Shown here piece after piece: positions 34,743 to 44,570 of a stretch of DNA of 64,000 nucleotides. Each line of letters begins with the position of its first letter. Position 1 is the first letter of the stretch. A program made the translations under genes and the position numbers. The notes below the pieces were generated by a model. It was not told the DNA's origin, ran no database searches, and saw only the letters and a program-made list of their open reading frames with translations. Source of the stretch: Gillisia mitskevichiae (lineage in GTDB: Bacteria > Bacteroidota > Bacteroidia > Flavobacteriales > Flavobacteriaceae); the NCBI RefSeq assembly GCF_003634585.1, contig NZ_RBLG01000001.1:930001-994000 (forward strand). Reading direction: 5' to 3'.

Positions 34743-36265
34743 ATTATTTAGACTGGATCTCAAAATGGTCATCTTATAAACCAGATAAAAAGGCAGTAAA
34801 GTCTTTGGATACAGGTCTTAGTCTTACATACAAGCAATTAGACGATAAGTCTCGAAAAGTGGGTTCTTATCTTCTAAATCATTTTAGGCTTAAAAAAGGA
34901 GATCGAATCGCGGTTGTCGCGGCACATTCTCCTGAATATTTAATGCTATTTATTGCTGCTCAGCGATTAGGTTTGATACTGGTACCTTTAAATTTTCGAG
35001 CTACAGAATATGAGTTATTACATTATATAAAAGACGTAAATCCATCATTGATCCTGGCAGAGCTCAAGCAATTTAATGTGCTGAATTCAGTTTCTAAAAC
35101 TAAAATCCCAACCACAATAGTAAAGTTTGATTCGTTTTTTATTCAAGCAGATAAGCAAGCTTTAGATCTGGAAAACAGTAATTTCACCATAGAAGTAGAT
35201 CAACCAATATTCATTTTTTATACCTCAGGAACTACAGGCAAACCAAAAGGAGTGATATATACTAACCGGATGATGTTCTGGAATAGTCTTAACACCTCCA
35301 TGCAACTGGAGTTAACTTCCTTAGATCGTACTTTAAATGTGTTGCCACCATTTCATACTTCGGGATGGAATGTTTTATTGCTGCCCATGTTACATCGCGG
35401 GGCGAGAGTAGATTTTCTAAAAAGATTCAAACCGAAAAAGGTATTAAATTATCTGGAAAGCGAACCTATTTCTTTGTTTTTGGCCGTTCCTACTATGCTT
35501 AGAATGATGGCTAAGAACAAGGCGTTTTTAGATTTCATTCCGAACAAATTGAAATATATGGTAGTAGGAGGGGAACCGCTTTCAATTCCACTTATCGAAG
35601 CTTGGGCAGAAAAAGGGATCTTGCTTAGCCAAGGTTATGGATTAACCGAAGCTGGCCCTTGTATTACTTCGCTTCATTACCATGATGCAATATGGAAAAA
35701 GGGTTCTATTGGAAAACCTAATTTCTATGTAGACATGAAAATAGTCAATTCAGAAAATCAAGAGGTGGGAATTCATGAAACAGGAGAGATATGTTTGAGA
35801 GGTAATATTGTAACTCCTGGGTATTGGAACAATTCCGGTTATTCGTTTAATAAAATAAGGGAGGAATGGTTATATACTGGAGATATGGCGAAATATGATG
35901 AGGATGGTTTTATGTATGTTCTAGGAAGAAAAAATCAACTTTATATTTCTGGAGGAGAGAATATTCATCCATCTGAGATCGAACATATTTTATATAAGTA
36001 TGATCTGGTTCGGGAAGCAGCAGTTGTGGGAATTGAAAATGATAACTGGGGCGAGATGGGAGTGGCTTTTATTGTATTGAAAAATGACAATCTTGATGTT
36101 ACAGATATTCTAAATCACTTAAAAAAATACCTCGCGCCTTATAAAGTTCCAAAAGATATTATTTGCCTTGATTCTTTACCCAAATCTGGCATAGGAAAGA
36201 TAGATAGAGAAAAACTTAAAGCACTATATAAAATTCTAGATCATGATAAAAAAAATGTTGTTTAG
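34739..36265 (+). CDS. Acyl-CoA synthetase, class I adenylate-forming enzyme
   Basis: The 508-residue protein has the AMP-binding P-loop FYTSGTTGKPKGV, the GYGLTEAG motif, YTGDMAKYDEDGFMYVLGRK and the terminal catalytic lysine region LPKSGIGKIDREKLK. It activates a carboxylic acid as CoA thioester. It is too short for acetoacetyl-CoA synthetase of the usual 650-residue type; medium-chain or hydroxy acid substrates are possible. It overlaps both neighbours. Confidence 0.93.
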   Translation: MNYLDWISKWSSYKPDKKAVKSLDTGLSLTYKQLDDKSRKVGSYLLNHFRLKKGDRIAVVAAHSPEYLMLFIAAQRLGLILVPLNFRATEYELLHYIKDVNPSLILAELKQFNVLNSVSKTKIPTTIVKFDSFFIQADKQALDLENSNFTIEVDQPIFIFYTSGTTGKPKGVIYTNRMMFWNSLNTSMQLELTSLDRTLNVLPPFHTSGWNVLLLPMLHRGARVDFLKRFKPKKVLNYLESEPISLFLAVPTMLRMMAKNKAFLDFIPNKLKYMVVGGEPLSIPLIEAWAEKGILLSQGYGLTEAGPCITSLHYHDAIWKKGSIGKPNFYVDMKIVNSENQEVGIHETGEICLRGNIVTPGYWNNSGYSFNKIREEWLYTGDMAKYDEDGFMYVLGRKNQLYISGGENIHPSEIEHILYKYDLVREAAVVGIENDNWGEMGVAFIVLKNDNLDVTDILNHLKKYLAPYKVPKDIICLDSLPKSGIGKIDREKLKALYKILDHDKKNVV

Positions 36266-37175
36266 TTTATTGTTCTTATTCAGCTTAAGCATCCCCGCCC
36301 AAACTACAATTAGTGAAACCCTAAATTACGATACTGCAGTGAAGAAGATCCAAATAAATTCAGAAGAGATAGCCTATAGGGAAGAAGGCTCTGGGGATAA
36401 GGTGTTGTTATTTATTCACGGACTTTCCAGCAATATGGAGGCATGGAGTAAAAACATAGCTAAACTTAAGGAGAATTATACAAGTATAGCAATAGATCTT
36501 CCGGGTTATGGAAAATCAAGTAAGAATTCCAATCATTATTCAATGGCAGATTATGCTTGTTTTATTAATGAATTCATTCAGCAAAAGGAACTTAAAAATG
36601 TCAGCTTAGTTGGTCATTCCATGGGAGGGCAGGTTTCGCTTCATACCGTTTTGAAGCATCCCGAGAATTTTGAAAAACTCATCCTAATTGCTCCTGCAGG
36701 TATTGAAATCTTTACTCCACAGGAGGCAGGCATTCTAAAATCTTCTTATACAGCAGAAATGGTTCAGAATGCTACTGAAGAGCAAATTAGGAATAATTTC
36801 AAAATGAATTTTTATGAATTTCCTGCCAATGCAGAGTTCATGGTTAGGGATAGGATCGCAATGAAAGATGCGAGTGATTTTAAAGAGCACTCTATAATTA
36901 TTGTGAATAATATTGCAGCCATGTTGGACGAACCAGTACTGCAAGACCTAAATAAAATAAAAATGCCTGTTTTAATGATATTTGGAAATGAGGATGCTTT
37001 AATCCCGAATAGGTATTTTCATCCAACTCAGGATCTGCTTTTTTTGAGTAAAACCGCAAAAGAACAATTGCCACAATTGGAAGTAAAGATCATCGAAAAA
37101 GCAGGTCATTTTGTGAATTTTGAAAAAGCCGCTGAGGTAAATCGTGAAATTGAAGATTTTATGAAACAGGAATGA
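36243..37175 (+). CDS. Exported alpha/beta hydrolase
   Basis: The 310-residue protein has a signal peptide (KMLFSLLFLFSLSIPAQ), the nucleophile elbow GHSMGGQ, the acid in GNEDALIP and the His in AGHFVNF. It is a periplasmic or surface esterase/lactonase candidate. Its ATG lies 23 bases inside the synthetase gene and its end overlaps the next gene by 4, so the three are coupled. Confidence 0.9.
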   Translation: MIKKMLFSLLFLFSLSIPAQTTISETLNYDTAVKKIQINSEEIAYREEGSGDKVLLFIHGLSSNMEAWSKNIAKLKENYTSIAIDLPGYGKSSKNSNHYSMADYACFINEFIQQKELKNVSLVGHSMGGQVSLHTVLKHPENFEKLILIAPAGIEIFTPQEAGILKSSYTAEMVQNATEEQIRNNFKMNFYEFPANAEFMVRDRIAMKDASDFKEHSIIIVNNIAAMLDEPVLQDLNKIKMPVLMIFGNEDALIPNRYFHPTQDLLFLSKTAKEQLPQLEVKIIEKAGHFVNFEKAAEVNREIEDFMKQE

Positions 37176-38608
37176 AATCTAAACTAAAAATTTTTAATGA
37201 TTTTGCTGAAGGAATTCTTCCCCACGAGGCTTCCTTTCTCCTAAAAGAGAATAAAATAAGGGATGAGGAAAAGGAATCTATACTAAAAAAAGTATGTAAA
37301 AATGCTGTTAGAATAGAGACCCTTGAAAGCTTTGATGAAGACATCGATAAAAGGAAATATGCTTACATCAAAAAGTGGATTAACACCAAATTGGGAACTG
37401 TAGATGTAGATGCGCATTTAGAATATTTATCGTTTACAGAAAAGCAGATAATTACCGATACCATTACTCCAAAGGAAGAGCAAGAGCTCCTTAGTCATAT
37501 TTCCACTTACAACAATACCTCTTTTTATTTTCAGAAATTTTACGAGCTGCTAAAAGAATTTCAAGATTATTTATTGATCCGGTTTAGATATCAGGATTGT
37601 AAGTTTACCGAGAGTTTTCTTGAAGAGAACAAAAAACACTATGAAGAATCTATAAAGGTAAAAGAACAGCTTTTTTACGCAACAAAAGATCTTACGCAGG
37701 AATACACGAGCGGTACTTTAAACACCATGCATTGGGAGCAACAATTGCTTTCTTATTTATATAGTGAAGAGCTGGATGGTAAAAATAAATACAATGCCTT
37801 TATAAGGCTGGTATTCCTCTATTTTAATTATAAAGAGTATCAAAAAGCGATGAAGGTATTCGATTATGTAGATGAATGTTTCAGCGATGGTAAGATGTAT
37901 TCTAAAAGAGTGCTTTTTAACTATTATGCCAATAGGGTTATCCTGCACTCCAATTTAAATGATGCTGAAAAAGCAGAATATTACGCCCATCTTTCTGTAA
38001 AACAAGAAAACAGCGATAAGTTGTTCTATTTAAATAACCTCATCGCAATTCTATTGAAGCGGGATAAGAATAAACAAGCTTTAAACATTCTCACAGAGAA
38101 TTACGCACTGTTTAAAAAGTCTAATAACAATCATCAAAAATTAGGTTTCGCCACGCACTACATTCGTACGCTCATTAGAAATAAGCGTTTAAAAATAGCT
38201 GAAACCTTTGCTGAAAACTTTCTCTTTAATAATAAGCAACATGTCTTTGAACACAGATGGAGACATTTCTTTTCTAATTACCTAATGCTTCTTACAATAA
38301 TAGAAAAGCATGTGGAAGTGGTGAAAATGGTTAAAAAATATGATTTGCTAGAAAGAGAAGCAGAGGTAATGGCCAAAGAGGATTTTATACCTAAAATTCA
38401 TTGGTATTATTTTCTTGCTATGTATATGAATGGGTCTATTTCCGAAGAAAAATTAATGGAAGATCTTTTAGATACAACTTCCAGTTTTAAGTTTACCAAT
38501 AAAGGGAAAGGAGATCTTTTCGCATTTATAGATAAGTTGTCATTTACACTACCAGAAATATTTTCTCAGATTAAGTCGCACCTTAAAAATCAGCTTATAA
38601 GCTCCTAA
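37172..38608 (+). CDS. Helical-repeat (TPR-like) protein of unknown function
   Basis: The 478-residue cytoplasmic-looking protein is almost all alpha-helical and rich in Lys, Glu, Tyr and Phe. Segments such as EYQKAMKVFDYVDECFSDGKM and NLNDAEKAEYYAHLSVKQEN suggest degenerate tetratricopeptide-type repeats. I recognise no catalytic motif. It is coupled by ATGA to the exported hydrolase and may be a regulator or scaffold of this locus. Confidence 0.6.
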   Translation: MKSKLKIFNDFAEGILPHEASFLLKENKIRDEEKESILKKVCKNAVRIETLESFDEDIDKRKYAYIKKWINTKLGTVDVDAHLEYLSFTEKQIITDTITPKEEQELLSHISTYNNTSFYFQKFYELLKEFQDYLLIRFRYQDCKFTESFLEENKKHYEESIKVKEQLFYATKDLTQEYTSGTLNTMHWEQQLLSYLYSEELDGKNKYNAFIRLVFLYFNYKEYQKAMKVFDYVDECFSDGKMYSKRVLFNYYANRVILHSNLNDAEKAEYYAHLSVKQENSDKLFYLNNLIAILLKRDKNKQALNILTENYALFKKSNNNHQKLGFATHYIRTLIRNKRLKIAETFAENFLFNNKQHVFEHRWRHFFSNYLMLLTIIEKHVEVVKMVKKYDLLEREAEVMAKEDFIPKIHWYYFLAMYMNGSISEEKLMEDLLDTTSSFKFTNKGKGDLFAFIDKLSFTLPEIFSQIKSHLKNQLISS

Positions 38609-38734
38609 TTAATCTGGTTTATTGGAGTTTTTACTTATACTTTCTTCTTGGTCGCACTTATCTAAAACATTTTGAAAGATCCAAAAGCTGCTCTACTTGT
38701 TAATTTGGTCTTAAAATAATTAAACAATCAACTT

Positions 38735-41218
38735 ATGAAGATTAAAATAATGATGCTTTTAAGCATATTTTTCAGCCTTGCTTCATTAGCCCAAACGGGT
38801 AGTATTAGTGGAACTGTGTTAGATGCAACTACTCAAGAACCTCTAGAGGGAGCAAGTGTTGTAATTAGGGGAACAAATACTGGGGTATCGGCTAATGAAA
38901 GCGGAAAATACAGTCTTAAAGATCTTAAACCAGAAAAATATATGATAGACGTATTTTTTATTGGTTATAAATCTATGTCTACAGAAGTTGTAGTAACCGA
39001 TGGTGCTGCAATTACCCAAAATTTTATTTTAGAGATGTCTTCTTCGGTAATGGATGAGGTAGTGCTTTCTGCTAATAGAAGACCACAAAAAGTTACAAGA
39101 GCTCCGGCAACAATTGCCATTATTGGAGCAGAAGAAATTTCTAACTATGCAGGAAGCGTAGGGGAATTAGCTTCTAGACAAAAAGGGGTGGATTATGTAA
39201 GAAGTGGGGTACAGGGTACGGGAATTAATATTCGTGGATTTAACTCTGCCTTTAACTCAAAAAACCTACAAATAGAAGATGCTAGAATATCTTCTCTTGT
39301 GGCCACTGGCTTGCCTTTTGGATCTTTTACAACAATAACAAAGGATGATATAGAGAGAGTTGAGATCATTCTTGGTCCTAACGCAGCATTATATGGGCCA
39401 AATGCTCATAATGGCTTGGTTGCCACTTTAACAAAAGACCCTAGAACTTCTGAAGGAACAGATGTAGCTGTTTCCGCAGGAAATCAAAGTGTATTTAGTG
39501 CCAGATTAAGACATGCTATGAAGGTGAATGATAAGTTATCTTTTAAGGTTTGGGGAGAACATACACAAGGGGAAGAATTCGATTATGTAGATTCTGTTTA
39601 TGTAGGTACAACGGCGTATCCAGAATTAGAATTGGATAAAGACTTTTCTACAACCAAATATGGAGGTGCTGTTTATTATGGACTTTCAGATAAAACAGAT
39701 ATTATTACTTCATATGGACACAGTAATAATAGCAATTTAGGAGTTACCAATGCAGGAAGGAATCAAATTAAAGACTGGTCCATAGATTATATTCAGGCAA
39801 AACTGGTATCACCTCATTTTTATGCCAACTTATACCATACTTGGAGCAAGACAGAAGAGACTTATGCTATAAACCAGAGAACTCAGAACTATGTGTCCTT
39901 TATAAACAATGGTTTTACTGAACAAGAAGCTTTACAACGTTCATTTACCGAGCAGTGGTTTCCAATAGAGGGAATACCTGATGGTGGAGTAAGTTTACCT
40001 AGAGGTAGTGTTTTTGAAGATGCATCGAGAAGGTTTAATGCAGAAGCTCAATACAACAATGACCTTGGTGCTTTTTCTTATGTGATTGGTGCGCAGTATC
40101 AACAAGATAGAGCCGATTCTAATAACACCTATTTATTAGATGCCGATGGGCCAATTGTGATAGATCAAACAGGAATATATGGGCAACTGGAATATTCTTT
40201 TGATGATGCAGGTGTAGATCTTTTATTTGTTGGAAGATATGATGATCATGAATTATATGGAGGGAATTTTATTCCGAAAGCTGCTATCGTTAAGAACTTT
40301 GATTTTGGAAGTTTTAGAGCAACTTATGGAAAAGGAATTGCAGCTCCTTCAATTCTTAACTTAAGCGGAAATCTTTTTGGAGGACTTGTTTTAGGTAATG
40401 GAGATGGATTTACCTTGGAAAATGGAACAGTAATAGCGCCATTAAAAGTAGAGACAATTAGTTCTTATGAAATTGGGTATAAAGGAAAGATCGCAGGAGA
40501 CAAACTATTCTTAGATGTTAATGCTTATTATAATCAATCTGAAGATTTCTTAAGTCCGCTTATCAATATATCAGCCACTTCTCCTGTTGCTACAAGAGGA
40601 AGTACTCCAATAGGAGATGTAATATCGGGTTCTACTGGAGCTTTTGTGTTAACATATTTAAATTTTGGGTCTGTAGATACTTATGGAGCCGATCTTGGGT
40701 TGAACTATTATATCAACGATAATCATAGATTGTCATTCAATTATTCTTATTTCGATTTTAATTTAGATGAAGATGATCTTGCGAATGATGCTAATAAAGA
40801 TGGCGTGGTTACCAAGACCGATCTACCAATAAATACACCTAAAAATAAAATGGGATTAGGATATTTCTATTCTTCAGATAAGTTTTATGGGTCTGTATAT
40901 GGTAGATATGTAGAACAATATGACTTTTTCTCCGGAATTAATATCGCTGCAGAAACTCAAGATCTAAATGGAGATGGAACAAATGACATTTTAGAAAATG
41001 CGAGAAATGGAAGAACTTGGAATTACGGTCCATTAGGGGATTTCGTGAATGTAGATCTAAATGTAGGTTACCATATTACCGAAAATCTTGCCATAGGTGC
41101 AAGCATTACCAATCTATTTGGATCTGAAGTTAGAGAATTTGTGGCTTCCCCAACAATAGGAAGATTGTTCCAAGTAGAATTAAAATATCATTTACCAATC
41201 GAAGCTTTACGTAAGTAA
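38735..41218 (+). CDS. TonB-dependent outer-membrane receptor
   Basis: The 827-residue protein has a signal peptide, a carboxypeptidase-regulatory-like domain (GSISGTVLDATTQEPLEGASVVIRG), a plug domain (VNIRGFNSAF-type segment and VEIILGPNAALYGPNAHNG) and a beta-barrel ending in the aromatic-type C-terminus FQVELKYHLPIEALRK. There is no SusD partner, so the ligand is likely a small or lipophilic molecule rather than a glycan. DINGDG-like DLNGDGTND lies in an outer loop. It follows the hydrolase genes after 126 bases. Confidence 0.95.
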   Translation: MKIKIMMLLSIFFSLASLAQTGSISGTVLDATTQEPLEGASVVIRGTNTGVSANESGKYSLKDLKPEKYMIDVFFIGYKSMSTEVVVTDGAAITQNFILEMSSSVMDEVVLSANRRPQKVTRAPATIAIIGAEEISNYAGSVGELASRQKGVDYVRSGVQGTGINIRGFNSAFNSKNLQIEDARISSLVATGLPFGSFTTITKDDIERVEIILGPNAALYGPNAHNGLVATLTKDPRTSEGTDVAVSAGNQSVFSARLRHAMKVNDKLSFKVWGEHTQGEEFDYVDSVYVGTTAYPELELDKDFSTTKYGGAVYYGLSDKTDIITSYGHSNNSNLGVTNAGRNQIKDWSIDYIQAKLVSPHFYANLYHTWSKTEETYAINQRTQNYVSFINNGFTEQEALQRSFTEQWFPIEGIPDGGVSLPRGSVFEDASRRFNAEAQYNNDLGAFSYVIGAQYQQDRADSNNTYLLDADGPIVIDQTGIYGQLEYSFDDAGVDLLFVGRYDDHELYGGNFIPKAAIVKNFDFGSFRATYGKGIAAPSILNLSGNLFGGLVLGNGDGFTLENGTVIAPLKVETISSYEIGYKGKIAGDKLFLDVNAYYNQSEDFLSPLINISATSPVATRGSTPIGDVISGSTGAFVLTYLNFGSVDTYGADLGLNYYINDNHRLSFNYSYFDFNLDEDDLANDANKDGVVTKTDLPINTPKNKMGLGYFYSSDKFYGSVYGRYVEQYDFFSGINIAAETQDLNGDGTNDILENARNGRTWNYGPLGDFVNVDLNVGYHITENLAIGASITNLFGSEVREFVASPTIGRLFQVELKYHLPIEALRK

Positions 41219-41234
41219 GAATAAAGCGGTATAA

Positions 41235-42026
41235 ATGATTAAGAAAGAAACTTTATCAAACGATATTAGTATAGAATATCTAGATCAAGGAGAAGGGGAA
41301 GTAATGCTTCTTCTCCATGGTTTGGGTTCTACTAAGGCAGATTGGGATTATCAAATAAAAGCTTTTTCAAAAGCATTTAGGGTGATTGCTCCCGATCTAA
41401 GAGGACATGGAAATTCTTCCAAACCAGATTTAAAAGAAGAATATGGGATTTCCCAATGTGCAGAAGACATGAAATTGCTTTTGCAAGCTCTAAATATAGA
41501 AAAATGCACGGTAGTTGGTTTTTCGATGGGAGGTGCAATCGCTTTTGATATGGCAATAAAATATCCATCATTATTTCATAAAATGGTGATAGTGAATGCG
41601 GCACCAGATTTTAATAATCTAGGTGAGTTTGGAGAACAAATGATTCAAGAAAGGACAAACCTGTTAAAATCTGAAGGAATGCAAGCCATGGCTAAGAAAG
41701 TTTCAGAAGGAATGTTTCCAGATCCAGATCAAAAAGGACTGCAACAGATTTTTTATAATAGGGCGAGTAAAAATGAATTGGAACCCTATTTTAATTCCTT
41801 TATAACTTTAATGGATTGGGGATTAGGAGATAAGATCGAAAAAATAACAATTCCGACTTTGGTGGTTGCATCAGAATACGATTATACTCCCATAGATTCA
41901 AAAGTGAAATATGTAGAAAAAATGAAGAATGCCAGGTTGGAGATCATTAAAAACTCCAGGCATGGAGTTACTATGGATCAACCTGTAGAATTTAATAAAG
42001 TAATATTAAACTTCATGAACTCATGA
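41235..42026 (+). CDS. Cytoplasmic alpha/beta hydrolase
   Basis: The 263-residue protein has no signal peptide. The oxyanion segment LLHGLGSTKADW, nucleophile GFSMGGA, acid region SEYDYTP and His in SRHGVT are all present. It would cleave esters or lactones taken up through the receptor. It overlaps the dehydrogenase gene by 4 bases. Confidence 0.92.
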   Translation: MIKKETLSNDISIEYLDQGEGEVMLLLHGLGSTKADWDYQIKAFSKAFRVIAPDLRGHGNSSKPDLKEEYGISQCAEDMKLLLQALNIEKCTVVGFSMGGAIAFDMAIKYPSLFHKMVIVNAAPDFNNLGEFGEQMIQERTNLLKSEGMQAMAKKVSEGMFPDPDQKGLQQIFYNRASKNELEPYFNSFITLMDWGLGDKIEKITIPTLVVASEYDYTPIDSKVKYVEKMKNARLEIIKNSRHGVTMDQPVEFNKVILNFMNS

Positions 42027-42793
42027 AAAAAACAGCGCTTATAACAGGAAGTACTAGTGGAATTGGACTTGCTATAGCTAAGGCTTTTGCAGGGGAAGGT
42101 TATAATATTATGTTTCATGGTTTAGAAGAAAACGGAGAAGAGATCTCCAGAAAGGTGGGTAAGGAAAACAATATAAAAACTGCTTTTTCCAATGCTAATT
42201 TATTGGATCCGGGAGCTATAGAGAATTTGGTGGAGACCGCTATTTCTAATTTTGGAAGTATCGAAGTGTTAATTAATAATGCAGGAATTCAATATGTATC
42301 TCCAGTAGCCGATTTTCCGCTGGAAAAATGGAATGCAATTATCGCAATTAATTTAAGTTCGGTATTCATTGCCTCTAAAGCTATTTGGAATTCTATGAAG
42401 GAAAATAAGTTTGGGAGGATCATTAACATCTCCTCTGTTCATGGGTTGCGAGCTTCAGAGTTTAAGGCGGCATATGTTGCTGCAAAACATGGCGTGATTG
42501 GTTTAACCAAGGTTTTGGCTTTGGAAGGTGCCGGAGATAATATTACCTGTAATGCCATTTGTCCTGGATATGTAAAAACACCTTTGGTAGAAGGGCAAAT
42601 TAAAGATCAGGCGAAAGCACATCAACTAACTGAAGAGGAAGTTGTAAAAAATATCATGTTAAAAAAGCAAGCCGTAAAAGAATTTATTCCAGAAGATAAA
42701 ATAGCAGAATTAGCCATTTTTCTAGCTATGGATAATGCATCATCTATAACCGGTTCAGCCTATACCTTAGATGGTGGGTGGACTGCACAGTGA
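42023..42793 (+). CDS. bdhA: 3-hydroxybutyrate dehydrogenase
   Basis: The 256-residue short-chain dehydrogenase has the NAD site TGSTSGIG, NNAGIQYVSPVADFPLEKW, the catalytic SSVHGLRASEFKAAYVAAKHG (Ser, Tyr, Lys) and NAICPGYVKTPLVEGQI. These are the specific signatures of 3-hydroxybutyrate dehydrogenase rather than a generic SDR. It oxidises (R)-3-hydroxybutyrate to acetoacetate. It ends the locus and is closed by a terminator. Confidence 0.9.
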   Translation: MKKTALITGSTSGIGLAIAKAFAGEGYNIMFHGLEENGEEISRKVGKENNIKTAFSNANLLDPGAIENLVETAISNFGSIEVLINNAGIQYVSPVADFPLEKWNAIIAINLSSVFIASKAIWNSMKENKFGRIINISSVHGLRASEFKAAYVAAKHGVIGLTKVLALEGAGDNITCNAICPGYVKTPLVEGQIKDQAKAHQLTEEEVVKNIMLKKQAVKEFIPEDKIAELAIFLAMDNASSITGSAYTLDGGWTAQ

Positions 42794-42821
42794 TGTTGAA
42801 TATTTGTTTTAATTGGGTTTT

Positions 42822-42856
42822 AAAAGCAGGTTCCTTTAGAATCTGCTTTTTTTTTT
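42822..42856 (+). terminator. Terminator of the hydroxy-acid locus
   Basis: AAAAGCAG and CTGCTTTT arms with inner TTC/GAA pairs form a long stem followed by ten T. It lies 29 bases past the dehydrogenase stop. Confidence 0.85.
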
Positions 42857-42971
42857 GGAACAATATTGTAATTGATGGGAATACAATACCCTGTTCATGG
42901 CGTTAATAAATCTATAAAATCAAAACTTAAAATGGTGATTAAAAGTATCTTCGCCAAAAATATAATGCTCC

Positions 42972-44198
42972 ATGCGTTGGTTCCTATTTATCTGTTTCTA
43001 TATACTTGTTGATATTTACGCTTTTCAGGCTGTTAAAACCCTAACCAGACATAATTGGATTCATATCTCTTATGTGATTCTTTCTCTATTTGTTTTGGGA
43101 AATCTTATTTACCAGTTCTCACAACCAAATCCTAGCGGTGGCTTTGAAAGTGGGAGAGGTTATGCTATGGGAATAGTACTTGCTTTTGTGGTTAGCAAAA
43201 TTCTTCTCACGTTGTTTATGTTTGGAGAAGATATAGTGCGTTTTGTAGTAGCTATCTACAGCAAATTGTTTTCTAACAGCGCTACTTTTGATATGCCTAC
43301 TAGAAGAATTTTTATAAGTCAGATAGCCTTAGGGATCGCTGCAATTCCTTTTGCTTCTTTGCTCTACGGAATGTATAAAGGAAAGTATAACTATAAAGTG
43401 CTTAATTATACCTTATATTTTGAAGATCTCCCAGATTCATTTGATGGGTATAGAATAACCCAAATTAGTGATATCCATAGTGGTAGTTTCGATAATAAAG
43501 AAAAAATAGAATATGCGGTAGACCTTGTTAACGAACAAAAAGGGGATACCATTTTATTTACCGGGGACTTGGTGAATAATAAGGCAACAGAAATGGATCC
43601 TTGGATGGATACTTTTTCTAAACTAGAGGCAAAGGATGGAGTGTTCTCTGTACTTGGAAATCATGATTATGGGGATTATGTACAATGGGAGAGTGATCAG
43701 GCAAGATTGAATAATGTAGCAGAATTAAAAAATGTACATTCCAAAATGGGATGGGACCTTTTGCTGAACGAACATAGATTCTTGGAAAGAAATGGAGAGC
43801 GAATTGCCCTTGTTGGAGTAGAGAACTGGGGTGCCGGCGGATTCAAAAAAATGGGTGATCTAGATCTTGCAGGAAAAGGATTGTCTCCAAATGAGTTTAA
43901 AGTATTGATGAGTCATGATCCTTCATATTGGCAGGAGAAGATTAAAACCGATGGGAATAATTATCATTTAACCTTAAGCGGGCATACGCATGGGATGCAA
44001 TTTGGGATTGAAATTCCGGGATGGTTCAAGTGGAGCCCTGTACAATATAGATATGAGAATTGGGCGGGGATCTATGAGGAGTTTGGACGTTATATCAATG
44101 TGAACCGTGGTTTTGGGTATTTAGCGTATCCTGGGCGAGTAGGAATATGGCCAGAAATTTCAGTTATAGAACTTCGAAAAGGCTCAAAACCCGCATAA
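42972..44198 (+). CDS. Membrane-anchored metallophosphoesterase
   Basis: The 408-residue protein has four or so N-terminal membrane helices (about 5-135) and a calcineurin-like domain with all five motifs: QISDIHSGS, FTGDLVNN, LGNHDYG, LMSHDP and LSGHTHG. It resembles YkuE/YaeI-type phosphoesterases acting on lipid or nucleotide substrates at the membrane. Confidence 0.93.
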   Translation: MRWFLFICFYILVDIYAFQAVKTLTRHNWIHISYVILSLFVLGNLIYQFSQPNPSGGFESGRGYAMGIVLAFVVSKILLTLFMFGEDIVRFVVAIYSKLFSNSATFDMPTRRIFISQIALGIAAIPFASLLYGMYKGKYNYKVLNYTLYFEDLPDSFDGYRITQISDIHSGSFDNKEKIEYAVDLVNEQKGDTILFTGDLVNNKATEMDPWMDTFSKLEAKDGVFSVLGNHDYGDYVQWESDQARLNNVAELKNVHSKMGWDLLLNEHRFLERNGERIALVGVENWGAGGFKKMGDLDLAGKGLSPNEFKVLMSHDPSYWQEKIKTDGNNYHLTLSGHTHGMQFGIEIPGWFKWSPVQYRYENWAGIYEEFGRYINVNRGFGYLAYPGRVGIWPEISVIELRKGSKPA

Positions 44199-44273
44199 TT
44201 CAAAGAAATTACTATATTTGATCTTATTACTCAACAGGTATTATGATCTAATTTAAATTTAGCTTTTAATTTT

Positions 44274-44570
44274 ATGTCAAAATTTGGTGAATTAATAGAT
44301 TTAAACATTCCGGTTTTATTGGATTTTTATACCGAGTGGAATGAAGCTTCTACTGCCATGCACCCCGTACTTAGGGATGTAGCTGCAGCTTTGGGAGATA
44401 AAGCAAAGATCATTAAGATAGATGTAGATAAGAACCCTCAACTAGCCGAAGCGCTTAGAGTAAAAGGACTTCCTACTCTTATGATCTATAAAGGAGGAGA
44501 AATGAAATGGAGGCAAAATGGCGAACAGGATGCAAATACGCTTATTGGTCTTTTAAAAGAATACGTTTAA
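44274..44570 (+). CDS. Thioredoxin-fold protein lacking the CxxC motif
   Basis: The 98-residue protein aligns with the true thioredoxin at 49078-49377 over its whole length (VLLDFYTEW, KIIKIDVDKNPQLAEALRVKGLPTLMIYKGGEMKWRQNG). The active site WCGPC is replaced by WNEAS, so no redox chemistry is possible. The cis-Pro (GLPTL) is kept. It is probably a binding or adaptor protein. Its stop overlaps the convergent deacetylase gene by 4 bases. The -7-like TATATTTG at 44213-44220 may be its promoter. Confidence 0.9.
   Translation: MSKFGELIDLNIPVLLDFYTEWNEASTAMHPVLRDVAAALGDKAKIIKIDVDKNPQLAEALRVKGLPTLMIYKGGEMKWRQNGEQDANTLIGLLKEYV

Noticed and set aside
34739-36265. Acetoacetyl-CoA synthetase
   Set aside because: The protein is about 140 residues too short for that family, so only a general acyl-CoA synthetase call is given.
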